Source of the DNA: Acholeplasmataceae bacterium UBA4853
Lineage (GTDB): Bacteria > Bacillota_I > Bacilli_A > Acholeplasmatales > Acholeplasmataceae
NCBI GenBank assembly: GCA_002399815.1
Contig: DHEJ01000038.1
Coordinates: forward strand, 65,648-129,647
Length of the DNA: 64,000 nt
Direction: 5' to 3'
In this document: positions 16,477-25,912 of the stretch, piece by piece
Layout: every line of letters starts with the position of its first letter
How positions within the stretch are numbered: position 1 is the first letter of the stretch
The notes under the pieces: generated by a model
What the model saw: the letters and a program-made list of their open reading frames with translations, nothing else
What the model was told of the DNA's origin: nothing
Database searches by the model: none
Program-made: the position numbers and the translations under genes

Positions 16477-17868
16477 TTATTTTCGTGTTAGAAATTCAAT
16501 TAAATTTTCCTGACTTAATGGCTTACTTACGTAGTATCCTTGCGCTAAATCTACGCCTTTTTCACTTAATTCTTTAAATTGTGCTTCTGTTTCAACACCT
16601 TCTGCAACTAATAGTTTATTTTTATCATGAGCAAACTCAATAATCATTTGATAGTATTTTCTAAAGTTATAATTATCTTCTAGCATATAGAAGTTACGAC
16701 TAAACTTAATCATATCAATTTGGAATCGCTCAATTAGGTCAAGTAGATCATAATCGGTTGATGAGATATCAATTGCAATCTTAAAACCTAAGCTTTTCAT
16801 TTTAATCAAGTTTCTTTTAAAGACTTGATTGGTCTTATAAAGCGAAAAGTCGGGAATTTCAATAGCAATTAATCCTTCTTTAATACGATATTTATCAATT
16901 AATCTTTGATAAAGGGTAAATGTTTCTTCATTTAGAATTTGTCTAGGGGATACGTTAATATTAATAATTAAGTCATGAATATTATGTAATTGGCCTAAAT
17001 CGGTTAGTAAGACTAATGCCTGTTCAACACCAACATTACCAATATCATCTAGTTCACCGGTTTGTTCTGCTAGATGTAAAAATTGTCCGGGTTGTAATAA
17101 TCCACGCTTTGGATGGTTCCAACGAAGTAATGCTTCAAGTCCATAAACAGTTCTTTGACCTTGAGTTGAAATGATTGGTTGATAGTGATAAATAAATTCG
17201 CCTTTTTCTTTTGCTGCTTTTAATTCATGATATAGATCTAGTGATTCTTTATCTTGAGCAAGTTCTTCAGTGTAATATCTAATATCATTACCACCTTTTT
17301 GCTTAACCATATAAAGTGCGATTTCAAGTGCTTGATATAATCGATCTAAATTATTACCATGTAGTGGGTAGGTTGCAATGGCAATACTCACTGTTTTTTT
17401 AATGGTAATTTTATCAAGAATTTGAACCTTACGTTCAGCTTCTTTTTTAATACTTTTAGCAAGTGAAAAGATATTTGAATGATCAAACGAATCTGGTATA
17501 TAAATAAAAAATTGATCTGGTTTTAATCCTTGTGAAATAACACTTTCTTCTGGTAGTGCACTTTTAATGTGGGTTGATACATACTTCATAATAAAGCTTT
17601 CTTCTTCTTTATTAAAGGTATCTACAATTTCTTGAAAACTATCTAAATCTATTAACATCAATGTAAATGGTTTGTTACCCTTTTTTTGTTTATATTTAAT
17701 AGTTCTTTCAAGTAAGGATCTAAATCCAACATAAGAAACAATCTCATCAGAAAGTAGCATTTGTTCATCTTGGTATTTTCTAATTTCATATTTTAATAGA
17801 AAATAAAGTCCAACGATCATACCAATGATTAATATGGTAACGCCAATTGTTATAAGTGTCTCAATCAT
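16477..17868 (-). CDS. Membrane GGDEF-EAL protein, both domains degenerate
   Basis: 463 residues from the ATG at 17868, which gives an N-terminal membrane helix at once; an in-frame ATG at 17910 without a ribosome site is the alternative. The GGDEF-like domain has GLKPDQF in place of GGDEF. The EAL domain keeps GLEALLRW, NVSPRQ, the K of DMIKF, E of AEGVE and Q of AQGYY, but ELTE is EIPD and the metal pair DDFG is DISS. Loss of the second Asp should abolish hydrolysis while binding may persist. It overlaps the preceding phosphodiesterase gene by 8 bases and lies just before riboswitch 1. A c-di-GMP receptor or regulator of its neighbour is the best guess. Confidence 0.82.
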   Translation of the reverse strand: MIETLITIGVTILIIGMIVGLYFLLKYEIRKYQDEQMLLSDEIVSYVGFRSLLERTIKYKQKKGNKPFTLMLIDLDSFQEIVDTFNKEEESFIMKYVSTHIKSALPEESVISQGLKPDQFFIYIPDSFDHSNIFSLAKSIKKEAERKVQILDKITIKKTVSIAIATYPLHGNNLDRLYQALEIALYMVKQKGGNDIRYYTEELAQDKESLDLYHELKAAKEKGEFIYHYQPIISTQGQRTVYGLEALLRWNHPKRGLLQPGQFLHLAEQTGELDDIGNVGVEQALVLLTDLGQLHNIHDLIININVSPRQILNEETFTLYQRLIDKYRIKEGLIAIEIPDFSLYKTNQVFKRNLIKMKSLGFKIAIDISSTDYDLLDLIERFQIDMIKFSRNFYMLEDNYNFRKYYQMIIEFAHDKNKLLVAEGVETEAQFKELSEKGVDLAQGYYVSKPLSQENLIEFLTRK

Positions 17869-20236
17869 TTGCTTTTGTCTTTCTTTCTTTAATAAATAGT
17901 TTTGCTTCATCTTCAGGAATTGCTTTTGAAATAATGAATCCTTGAATCACACTACCACCATCACGTTTAATTAACTCAACTTGTTTTTCGGTTTCAACAC
18001 CTTCAAAAATTACAGTGAGTTTCAAGTTCTTACCAAGATTTGTTAATGTTTTTAAGATTTGTCTTGAAGTAAAACTTGATTCAATATCATCAACGAACTT
18101 CTTATCAATCTTAATCACGTCAACCGGTAAAGTCTTTAAATATGATAAGGATGAATATCCAGTACCAAAGTCATCTAATTGTATCTTAAACCCTAAAGAC
18201 TTTAATGCTTTAAACTTTTCAATAATGACATCTAACTGCATTACCAAAATAGTTTCAGTTAATTCAATTGAAATTCTATTTGGATCAACATCGTATTTAT
18301 TCTTTAGTTCAATCAACTCTTGAATAAATCCTGGTTGCATCAACTGTCTCGGTGATATATTAAATGAGAAGTCAACATTGTACTTACTAAATTCATGAGC
18401 AATCCTAAAGACATGTTCATTAATGACGCGTCCTAGTTCTAGAATTAAGTTTGATTGTTCTGCAATTCTAATATATGAAGCAGGAGACTCTTTTAAATAT
18501 TTTTGATTATTCCAACGAAGTAATAACTCAAATCCAACCACTGTTTCATCTGAGATATCAAACTGAGGTTGCATGAACATAACAAACTCATTTTGTAAAA
18601 TACCTTTTTTAATATCAATTTCCATTTGTTGGTTTTTAGTAACTTGTTCGCTTAAACGTTCTGAATAAATCACTTGATTATAAACGGTTGCATTCATCGC
18701 GCGGTCTAGTGTAATTCCCATGATTTCAACAAGTTCATCACCGCTCATCGAAGATACTTTATTTAAACTATGTACGATACCTGATTTTAATTTAATTGTA
18801 ACCGGTAAATCAGACATTAACACAGAACCATTAAGTTTATCTAGTAATGTTTTAACCCAAGATGTTACCATATCATAATTATTGACGTTTCTTTCTAATA
18901 TAGCAAAGTGATTAAAATCCATATGATATAAGGTCATATGATTATTTGTAATATGTTCTTTAAATAATGAGACTAATTTATCAGTAAATTTTTTAGCATA
19001 ATCACGGCCAATGGTTTTAATGATGGATTCATAATCCTCAACAGAAAAACTAATAACTGAAAATTTAGCATTCTTATCTAAATTCTTATGATCTTCTAAA
19101 AATGCTAAACGATTTGGTAGATTGGTATCATAATCTTGTAGGGCAAGTGTACGGTATTTTCCATCAACACCGCTACTATTCTCTGTATTTTCACCAACTA
19201 AAATATAACTTCTAAACTTCTTTATAATTACAAATCTATAACTTAGTGGTCCGGTTATTGTTTGAATTTTCATATAAAAAGGTTTTTGAAGTTTTAATGT
19301 TGATTTAATATCAATCTTATCAACAGTTAATTCAGTAAGAAGTTTATATTCAATACTTTTATCGACTAACTTATAAAAAGTAGGATTTGCTAATCTAATT
19401 TGACCTAACCCACCAACTTCAAGAATCACTAAATCATTTGGTTGATCCTTACTTAATTTATTAAATGCTAAATCTTCATCATAACGACGTTTAATCGTGA
19501 ACATGCTAAATAAGATATAAGCAAGTAAGGTTACTAAGCTTAAACTAATATAGCCCCATATTAAAGGATAAAAGCTAGATAAATGATGACTTTGACTTCT
19601 AACACTTAACATATTGATACCATTATCAAACTTAGCATAAGATAGTATTTGTGTCTCATTGTTTTCTTGATAATTTAAAAACCCTTTTGATTCATTTGCC
19701 ATTAAAGTATCCAACTGATTAAATAATCCATTAGGGTAAAGGTTTGATGAAAAGAAATTTGTACCAATATAACTATAATCTTCATAATATAAAATCTTAC
19801 CTAATTTATCCGCTATGATTGTATGATCAACTAACAACATACCACGGTCCACTAAGACTTGATCAAAGTTTTTATACATCACTTCATTTTCACCAAGTTT
19901 TTTAACAACAAAAACAAGTTCATCACTCGTTTCATCAGTAAAGAGTGTACTCAATGGAACAATCGTATATAACTCTAAAACCACACTTGTATTAATTTCA
20001 GTGGTATATGTTTTTGTTGTCCAGTTTAAATCATTTGCTTGATAACTTTGATAAAAAGTATTAAATGCATCATTTAAAATCTCTTGATCTTCTAAATGAT
20101 AACTATATGCAATCTTACTTGCTTCATTTTTAATTGTTGTATCAATTAAGAAGATATAGAAAGCACAAAAAAGGATCAAAAGTACAGTAAATATAATACT
20201 TAATCTGATGATACTTTTTTTAGTATACTTCGTCAA
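17861..20236 (-). CDS. Membrane c-di-GMP phosphodiesterase (degenerate GGDEF, intact EAL)
   Basis: 791 residues. Helices at ~9-31 and ~224-248 enclose an extracytoplasmic sensor of ~190 residues; a PAS-like stretch (~258-345) and a GGDEF-like domain (~365-525) with HMDFN at 438-442 instead of GGDEF follow. The EAL domain (~545-785) keeps the catalytic set: E570 (FELLLRW), N626, E661 (ELTE), D688/D689 (DDFGTGYSS), K709, E745 and Q765. It should hydrolyse c-di-GMP to pGpG. The start is TTG at 20236 with GAGGTAAAG upstream, 7 bases after the cyclase gene, so cyclase and phosphodiesterase are co-transcribed. Confidence 0.88.
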   Translation of the reverse strand: MTKYTKKSIIRLSIIFTVLLILFCAFYIFLIDTTIKNEASKIAYSYHLEDQEILNDAFNTFYQSYQANDLNWTTKTYTTEINTSVVLELYTIVPLSTLFTDETSDELVFVVKKLGENEVMYKNFDQVLVDRGMLLVDHTIIADKLGKILYYEDYSYIGTNFFSSNLYPNGLFNQLDTLMANESKGFLNYQENNETQILSYAKFDNGINMLSVRSQSHHLSSFYPLIWGYISLSLVTLLAYILFSMFTIKRRYDEDLAFNKLSKDQPNDLVILEVGGLGQIRLANPTFYKLVDKSIEYKLLTELTVDKIDIKSTLKLQKPFYMKIQTITGPLSYRFVIIKKFRSYILVGENTENSSGVDGKYRTLALQDYDTNLPNRLAFLEDHKNLDKNAKFSVISFSVEDYESIIKTIGRDYAKKFTDKLVSLFKEHITNNHMTLYHMDFNHFAILERNVNNYDMVTSWVKTLLDKLNGSVLMSDLPVTIKLKSGIVHSLNKVSSMSGDELVEIMGITLDRAMNATVYNQVIYSERLSEQVTKNQQMEIDIKKGILQNEFVMFMQPQFDISDETVVGFELLLRWNNQKYLKESPASYIRIAEQSNLILELGRVINEHVFRIAHEFSKYNVDFSFNISPRQLMQPGFIQELIELKNKYDVDPNRISIELTETILVMQLDVIIEKFKALKSLGFKIQLDDFGTGYSSLSYLKTLPVDVIKIDKKFVDDIESSFTSRQILKTLTNLGKNLKLTVIFEGVETEKQVELIKRDGGSVIQGFIISKAIPEDEAKLFIKERKTKAND

Positions 20237-20243
20237 AAAAACT

Positions 20244-20903
20244 TTACCTCTTTTTCTTTATATACATTCTTTGGTCTGCATAGGATATTAATTCTTGAAC
20301 ATTAGAACCATCTTTTGGATACTGTGCAAATCCAATGGATGCTGATACATCCATTGATTTTATTTCATCTGTTAAGTACCCACTTATCTTTTTTTCAAAA
20401 TCTATTTGAAGATTGTGAAGATCTGATAATGAGGTCTCTAAAGTAAAGTATACTACAAATTCATCGCCACCGTATCTAGCAATTGTATGTCCACTGAATA
20501 CTTTTTTTAAAATACGTGCAATATTCACTAATATATTGTCTCCAAACATATGTCCGAATCGGTCATTGATTTGTTTGAATTGATCCATATCAACAAATGC
20601 GATATATTGAATCTTATCTTCATTTATAGCTAATTGCTTAGAAACATGTTCTAAAAAATAATATCTATTAAATAAACCAGTTAATGAATCTGTTACAACC
20701 AGTTGATATAAATCCGATGGATTAGAAAGGATTGTCGAATAATATTTATAGGTTGCAACGTAAAAATCAACTTCACCAAGATGATTTGAAACACTCTTGA
20801 TTTCCATCCAAACGATTTGATCACTTAAATCAGTTTTTTTAATCCAAGTTTCACCACGCCATACATGATTATTTTGAATTTGTTTCCAAATATTATTAGT
20901 CAT
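20244..20903 (-). CDS. Diguanylate cyclase, GGDEF part of a frameshifted PAS-GGDEF gene
   Basis: 219 residues as read. The first ~45 (NIWKQIQNNHVWRGETWIKK) are the second half (PAC motif) of a PAS domain, not a natural N-terminus. The GGDEF domain follows with DSLTGLFNR, FVDMDQFKQIND and ARYGGDEF intact, so it should make c-di-GMP from two GTP. It overlaps the upstream PAS reading frame by four bases (ATGA). Reading one extra T in the T5 run at 20928-20932 (complement) joins both frames through SFFNQNRLPKEM into one ~498-residue protein. It could still be translated separately through the ATGA overlap. Confidence 0.85.
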   Translation of the reverse strand: MTNNIWKQIQNNHVWRGETWIKKTDLSDQIVWMEIKSVSNHLGEVDFYVATYKYYSTILSNPSDLYQLVVTDSLTGLFNRYYFLEHVSKQLAINEDKIQYIAFVDMDQFKQINDRFGHMFGDNILVNIARILKKVFSGHTIARYGGDEFVVYFTLETSLSDLHNLQIDFEKKISGYLTDEIKSMDVSASIGFAQYPKDGSNVQELISYADQRMYIKKKR

Positions 20904-21736
20904 TTCCTTAGGTAATCTATTTTGATTAAAAATGATACTTCTTTATTTAAATATTCTTTGGATTGACTTAAACCAACTAAATTTAAATAGGAATTATTGG
21001 CATACAAGATTTGAAAGGATTGATTTGTTATTAAGACTGCTTCATTCATGTCATTAACAATATCTTGATATGCACCAACTAACTTTTCAGTTTTAACTTC
21101 ATTTAGGATTTTATTAAAGACCAAGTACGCTCCAATAATCGTATCTTTATCATAAAGGGTTGTTACATTTAAATACATTCTAACGGGTTGTATATTTGAA
21201 TTATAAATATAAATGATTTCATTTTCATATGTTTTACCTGATGCAATATGATGAATCAATTTTAATTGATCTAAGGATAATTTTGATGTCACAAATAAAT
21301 CTTGAATACTCTTATGTTTAATAATCTGTTTTACATAACCTAAACTTTCTTCAAAAGCTAGATTAATGCTTTCTATATGACCTTGTTTATTAATGATAAT
21401 TCCAGGTTGATTATAAGTCTTAAAATATTTATTATCATAATGTTCTAAGGTTGTTCGATTTTGATTTCTTACTGTAATTATAGAACCTTGAATCGATTCA
21501 TCATCAATTCTAAAGATAAAGACATCATACTTTGTACCCAGTAGATCAACGGTCATGCCTTGTTCATAACTAAATTCATGTTCTCTGATTTTTAAGAGTA
21601 AAAAATTAACATTTGGAAAAAGAGCAATGAGTTGTTGATTATAATATACAATCTCACTTAAGTTACGGTCATAAAAACAGGCAGGATTCAATTCTTGGTC
21701 AATAATCTCATAAATGACTTCTCTGATTGTTTTCAT
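20900..21736 (-). CDS. PAS-domain sensor part of a frameshifted PAS-GGDEF gene
   Basis: 278 residues. Two PAS-like regions are visible: one around residues 85-200 (NKQGHIESINLAFEESLGY...) and a second starting ~220 (MNEAVLITNQSFQILYANNSYLNLVGLS) that breaks off at EVSFLIKIDYLRK where the frame is lost. An unnamed N-terminal region starts the protein. No membrane helix is seen, so sensing is cytoplasmic. SD AAGGAGC precedes the ATG. The missing half of the second PAS domain is at the start of the next frame, which shows that the two were one gene. Confidence 0.8.
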   Translation of the reverse strand: MKTIREVIYEIIDQELNPACFYDRNLSEIVYYNQQLIALFPNVNFLLLKIREHEFSYEQGMTVDLLGTKYDVFIFRIDDESIQGSIITVRNQNRTTLEHYDNKYFKTYNQPGIIINKQGHIESINLAFEESLGYVKQIIKHKSIQDLFVTSKLSLDQLKLIHHIASGKTYENEIIYIYNSNIQPVRMYLNVTTLYDKDTIIGAYLVFNKILNEVKTEKLVGAYQDIVNDMNEAVLITNQSFQILYANNSYLNLVGLSQSKEYLNKEVSFLIKIDYLRK

Positions 21737-21775
21737 TATAAGCTCCTTTAAATCTTAATCTTATTATATAACAAA

Positions 21776-21815
21776 AAACTCATATCAATCGCAATAGCGA
21801 CCCTGATATGAGTTT
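21776..21815 (-). terminator. Terminator of the NADH oxidase gene
   Basis: AAACTCATATCA (21776-21787) and TGATATGAGTTT (21804-21815) form a 12-bp stem; on the minus strand it is followed by TTTTTTG, then TATATAATAAG, which can serve as the -10 of the PAS-GGDEF operon. Confidence 0.85.
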
Positions 21816-21827
21816 ATATGATCAAAA

Positions 21828-23165
21828 TTATTTATTGTTTAATGCTTCTAATGCTGCTAAGTTTAATAAGTTCCAAGGTTTATTAAAGTGTGGTTGGAAG
21901 AAAAAGTCTACGAAGGCTAATTGTTCAACAGTCATCTTATTTTGAATCACAACAGATAGGATATTCATTTTATCTGTAACATCATAATTAGATAAAATTT
22001 GACCACCAAGTATTTCTCTAGAATCTTTATTATAAACTAACTTTAATAAGACATCATCATAAGTGGGCATAAAGGTTGGACGGTTTTGGTCTTTCAATGA
22101 TACAACACCATAATTAATACCACTGTCTCTTGCAACACCTTCAGTTAATCCAGTTGATGAGATAGATAAATCATAAATCTTAATACCTGATGTACCTTGA
22201 GTACCCATGTATTTCACTTTGTTTTCTAAAATATTTAATCCAACTAATGTACCCATTCTTACAGCATTGGTTGCAAGTGGAATATAACGTTGTTCTCCGG
22301 TTGGATTATAAAATACGTTGACACAGTCACCACAAGCATAAACATCAGAGTTTGATGTTTGCATGTATTCATTTACAATGATTGCACCATTAGGTGTTGT
22401 ACTTAAATGGTTTTGGTATAAAACTGTATTTGGTCTAAAGCCAATACACATAATAACTAAATCAGCTTCAAAAGTGTTTTTATCAGTAACAATGTGTGTA
22501 ACTTTATCGCCTGATGTTTTAAATCCTAATACTTTTTGACCAAGTGCTAAAGTAACACCATGATTTCTAAATGCTTTTTCAGCAATATCTGTAAATTCAG
22601 GGTCTAAATATTTAGGCATAATGCGAGTTTCACCATCAATTAAGACAACTTCCTTACCATTCATTTCAAATGCTTCAGCAAGTTCAACACCAATATAACC
22701 AGCACCAACAACGACAACTTTTTTAGCATCTAAACCTTTAGCAATAATTTCATTTGCTTGATTGAAGTTTTTAGATAGTAACACGTTTGTACTCTTAATA
22801 CCTTCGATATTTGGTACAATTGGCCAAGAACCAGTTGCTAGTACTAACTTATCAAATGTATCTTCAAATACTTCATTGGTTTTTAGGTTCTTAACTTTAA
22901 TCACTTTTTGTTCATAATCAACAGATAAGACTTCATGTTCCATAAAGACATTTGCCCCTAAGTTTTTAAGTTCTTCTGGGTTTGAATAGAATAAACCATT
23001 CACATCTTTAACAACACCACCTACATAAAGTGCAATCCCACAGGATAGAAATGAAACATTATCATTTCTTTCATAAACATTCACACTGACTCCAGTTTGA
23101 TGTTTCAAAATATTTTTTACTGCTGATGTACCTGCATGCGTACATCCAATTACTACGACTTTCAT
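21828..23165 (-). CDS. nox: FAD-dependent NADH oxidase / CoA-disulfide reductase family
   Basis: 445 residues with the two-dinucleotide-fold architecture: FAD motif VVIGCTHAGTSA at the N-terminus, redox cysteine C42 in SFLSCGIALYVGG, NAD motif VVVGAGYIGVELAE near the middle and the second FAD block VYACGDC. A single active cysteine (not CxxxxC) marks the water-forming Nox/CoADR/Npx family. In fermenting, respiration-poor bacteria it re-oxidises NADH with O2. It has its own AAAGGAG start and a terminator, so it is monocistronic. An AATTG-T-TATCAATT partial palindrome just upstream might be an operator. Confidence 0.87.
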   Translation of the reverse strand: MKVVVIGCTHAGTSAVKNILKHQTGVSVNVYERNDNVSFLSCGIALYVGGVVKDVNGLFYSNPEELKNLGANVFMEHEVLSVDYEQKVIKVKNLKTNEVFEDTFDKLVLATGSWPIVPNIEGIKSTNVLLSKNFNQANEIIAKGLDAKKVVVVGAGYIGVELAEAFEMNGKEVVLIDGETRIMPKYLDPEFTDIAEKAFRNHGVTLALGQKVLGFKTSGDKVTHIVTDKNTFEADLVIMCIGFRPNTVLYQNHLSTTPNGAIIVNEYMQTSNSDVYACGDCVNVFYNPTGEQRYIPLATNAVRMGTLVGLNILENKVKYMGTQGTSGIKIYDLSISSTGLTEGVARDSGINYGVVSLKDQNRPTFMPTYDDVLLKLVYNKDSREILGGQILSNYDVTDKMNILSVVIQNKMTVEQLAFVDFFFQPHFNKPWNLLNLAALEALNNK

Positions 23166-23260
23166 ACATGCTCCTTTTTACCAAATTGTTATCAATTATG
23201 GTATTGTTTGTTATTTATTTTATAATTCTTTCGAATAAGCACACTCATTATAGTGCATGC

Positions 23261-23284
23261 AAAAAAAAAGGCAAAATAATTGCC
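23261..23284 (-). terminator. Terminator of the polysaccharide operon
   Basis: On the minus strand GGCAA-TTATT-TTGCC is followed by nine T (complement of 23261-23269). It ends the operon after the flippase gene. Confidence 0.85.
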
Positions 23285-23304
23285 CATGAAAACGTTTTAA
23301 CATT

Positions 23305-24801
23305 TTACCCTTTAAAAACTTTATGTAAAACTTTAGATATTATCTCATTTTGAATCTGACTTTTAAGTATCATATTTATAAATAAATATAAGAGTACTCC
23401 AATACCTGCCATAACTATTAGAGAAATACCAATTAATAACTCAGGATTGATACTAGAAAAATTATTTAAAATGAGTGGATGTAGATACATTACAAGTAGA
23501 TAAACCACTAATCCCATCAATATACTTGAAAAGAATGCTTTATAGGTGTCTTTAATATATTTAAAGAAATTGATTTCAGATTTAGATACAATGATTTGAT
23601 ACATACTGACAAATACTTCAGCAACCAAACTCCCAATCACAGCACCAAGCGCTCCATAAATTGGAATTAAGATGAGGTTAAGTACTAAGGTAATCACTGC
23701 ACCAATAGAAACTGATGTAATAAATGCTTTATTCTTACCGGTTGGAATCATATACTGAATACCAATCACATTTGAAATGGTAACTAATCCAATCTTTAAT
23801 GCATATAAGCCTAAAATGATTGTGGCATCAATAAATAGATTACCAAAAAACCATGGTACAAAAATACTAGATAAACTCATGAGTCCAATCATCATTGGAT
23901 AAGCAAGATAGGTTGTTATCTTTAATGACTTACTCAATAAATCTTTAACCTCAGTAAGTTTTTGTTCCTTATATAATCTGGTTATTCTTGGAATCATCAC
24001 AGTTCCAAGAGCGGTTGCAATAATCAGTACTGTGTTAATAATTCTGCTAGATACATCAAAGTATCCTACTTCAACATCATTGGATAATATTCCAATCATT
24101 GTCACATTTAATGATGTATATAATAAAATGATTGCTTGTGGTAGAAATAACAACGACATTTCCTTTAAATGAATCAATGGTTTAAAATCTTGTTTGAGTG
24201 ATTTTAAATCTTTTCTTAAATCACTAAAAAGAATTTCAAACCATAAAAGTAATTGTCCGACAAGCTCTGCACCACCTAAAATACATGCATAGATCCAAAC
24301 ATCATTTGGTGTTTTAACAAATAAAAATACTGCAATAAGGGTGAGTATTTTAATAATCGAATTTCTAATAACAATCCCTTTAAAGTTCTCACTACCTGTA
24401 TGATACCAAGTAATATCGACTAAATTAGCTACTAAAAATAGTCCTAATATGAGTAAGATTGTAGGATTTGGTAAAAACCATAAGATAGACACAAAAATTA
24501 TGATTGAGATTAAACTGGTAAATACCTTTAAAGTATATATTTCCCAAAACGTTTTTTTAAGTAATTTTTGATCATCTTTATGTAATGCAATAATCTTTGT
24601 ACCATATAAATGTACACCAAGTAAAGCAAAATAACTAAAATAGGTTGTCACTGAAAAACTAAAAGAGTATATACCAACCCCAGTTGGTTCTAATACTCTA
24701 GATAAGTAAGGTATCAAGATAATTGGAATAATAACTGCCAGTACTTGATAGATTAAATTATAAATATAGTTTTTTGATAAACTAGCTTGTTTATTATTCA
24801 T
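23305..24801 (-). CDS. Polysaccharide flippase, Wzx/MATE-like
   Basis: 498 residues with 12-14 hydrophobic helices and no soluble domain. It begins NYIYNLIYQVLAVIIPIILIPYLSRVLEPTGVGIYSF, the family signature of Polysacc_synt (RfbX/Wzx). It would turn undecaprenyl-linked repeat units to the outer leaflet. Its start overlaps the end of glf by eight bases. It is the last gene of the locus, and no Wzy-type polymerase is next to it. Confidence 0.88.
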   Translation of the reverse strand: MNNKQASLSKNYIYNLIYQVLAVIIPIILIPYLSRVLEPTGVGIYSFSFSVTTYFSYFALLGVHLYGTKIIALHKDDQKLLKKTFWEIYTLKVFTSLISIIIFVSILWFLPNPTILLILGLFLVANLVDITWYHTGSENFKGIVIRNSIIKILTLIAVFLFVKTPNDVWIYACILGGAELVGQLLLWFEILFSDLRKDLKSLKQDFKPLIHLKEMSLLFLPQAIILLYTSLNVTMIGILSNDVEVGYFDVSSRIINTVLIIATALGTVMIPRITRLYKEQKLTEVKDLLSKSLKITTYLAYPMMIGLMSLSSIFVPWFFGNLFIDATIILGLYALKIGLVTISNVIGIQYMIPTGKNKAFITSVSIGAVITLVLNLILIPIYGALGAVIGSLVAEVFVSMYQIIVSKSEINFFKYIKDTYKAFFSSILMGLVVYLLVMYLHPLILNNFSSINPELLIGISLIVMAGIGVLLYLFINMILKSQIQNEIISKVLHKVFKG

Positions 24802-25909
24802 TGATATCCTTTAATTCTTTTTTTACTAAGGATAATGCACTTGCAACAACTGCATGCATATCATAATAGGTATATTCAGCGAGTCTACCGCCAAATAAAT
24901 ATTTCGTTTCTTTGGTTGTTAATTCTTTATATTGTTTAAAGATTTCATTATTTACTTCATCATTAATTGGGTAATACATTTCTTTACCTAATACCCACTT
25001 TTCTGGATATTCTTTAGTAATAACTGTTTGATTTTGTTTACCAAATTCAAAATGTTTATGTTCTATAATTCTAGTATAAGGTACTTCTTTATCTGTGTAA
25101 TTTACTACAGCATTTCCTTGATAATTCATTTGATCTTTAATCTCATGTTCAAATCTTAAACTACGATATCCTAAAACACCAAACTCATAGTTATAAAATG
25201 CATCAATCGGTCCAGTGTAAAGTACTTTATGCGCTAAGCTATCAAGTTCAGTTTTTTGTTTCAAATAATCCGTATTTAAACGAACCTCAATACCATCTAA
25301 CATCTTTTCAATAATAGGTGTGTATCCACCAATTGGAATACCTTGGTAAATATCATTAAAATAGTTATTATCATAAGTAAATCGAACAGGTAACCTTCTA
25401 ATAATAAATGCAGGTAAATCGGTTGCACTTCTACCCCATTGTTTTTCAGTATATCCTTTAATTAGTTTCTCATAAATTTCAGGACCCACTAAATTAATTG
25501 CTTGTTCTTCAAGATTTTTAGGTTCTTTAGTAAAAAACATTTTCTTTTGTGCTTCAATTTTATCAAAAGCTTCTTGAGGTGTAATTACACCCCAGAGTTT
25601 ATTAAAGGTATTCATATTAAACGGTAGATTATAGATTTCACCTTTATAGTTTGCTATCGGTGCATTAATGTAATGATTAAATGTTGTAAACTGGTTCATA
25701 TAGTCCCAGACTACTTTATTGGATGTATGAAAAATATGCGCACCATAATAATGCACATTAATATCTGCAATCTTCTTCGTATAAATGTTTCCACCGATAT
25801 GATCTCTTTTATCAATGACTAAAACCTTTTTACCAAGTTTATGTGCTTCATATGCAAAAATACTACCAAATATCCCTGCACCAACCACTAAATAATCATA
25901 CTTTTTCAT
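24794..25909 (-). CDS. glf: UDP-galactopyranose mutase
   Basis: 371 residues, the usual length. FAD-binding VVGAGIFGS at 7-15, then VIDKRDHIGGN, the HYYGAHIFHTS substrate loop, and the conserved RLPVRFTYDNNYFNDIYQGIP and GRLAEYTYYDM blocks. It converts UDP-galactopyranose to UDP-galactofuranose using reduced FAD, so the exported glycan very probably contains galactofuranose. It sits between a glycosyltransferase and the flippase in the operon. Confidence 0.95.
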   Translation of the reverse strand: MKKYDYLVVGAGIFGSIFAYEAHKLGKKVLVIDKRDHIGGNIYTKKIADINVHYYGAHIFHTSNKVVWDYMNQFTTFNHYINAPIANYKGEIYNLPFNMNTFNKLWGVITPQEAFDKIEAQKKMFFTKEPKNLEEQAINLVGPEIYEKLIKGYTEKQWGRSATDLPAFIIRRLPVRFTYDNNYFNDIYQGIPIGGYTPIIEKMLDGIEVRLNTDYLKQKTELDSLAHKVLYTGPIDAFYNYEFGVLGYRSLRFEHEIKDQMNYQGNAVVNYTDKEVPYTRIIEHKHFEFGKQNQTVITKEYPEKWVLGKEMYYPINDEVNNEIFKQYKELTTKETKYLFGGRLAEYTYYDMHAVVASALSLVKKELKDINE

Positions 25910-25912
25910 ATA

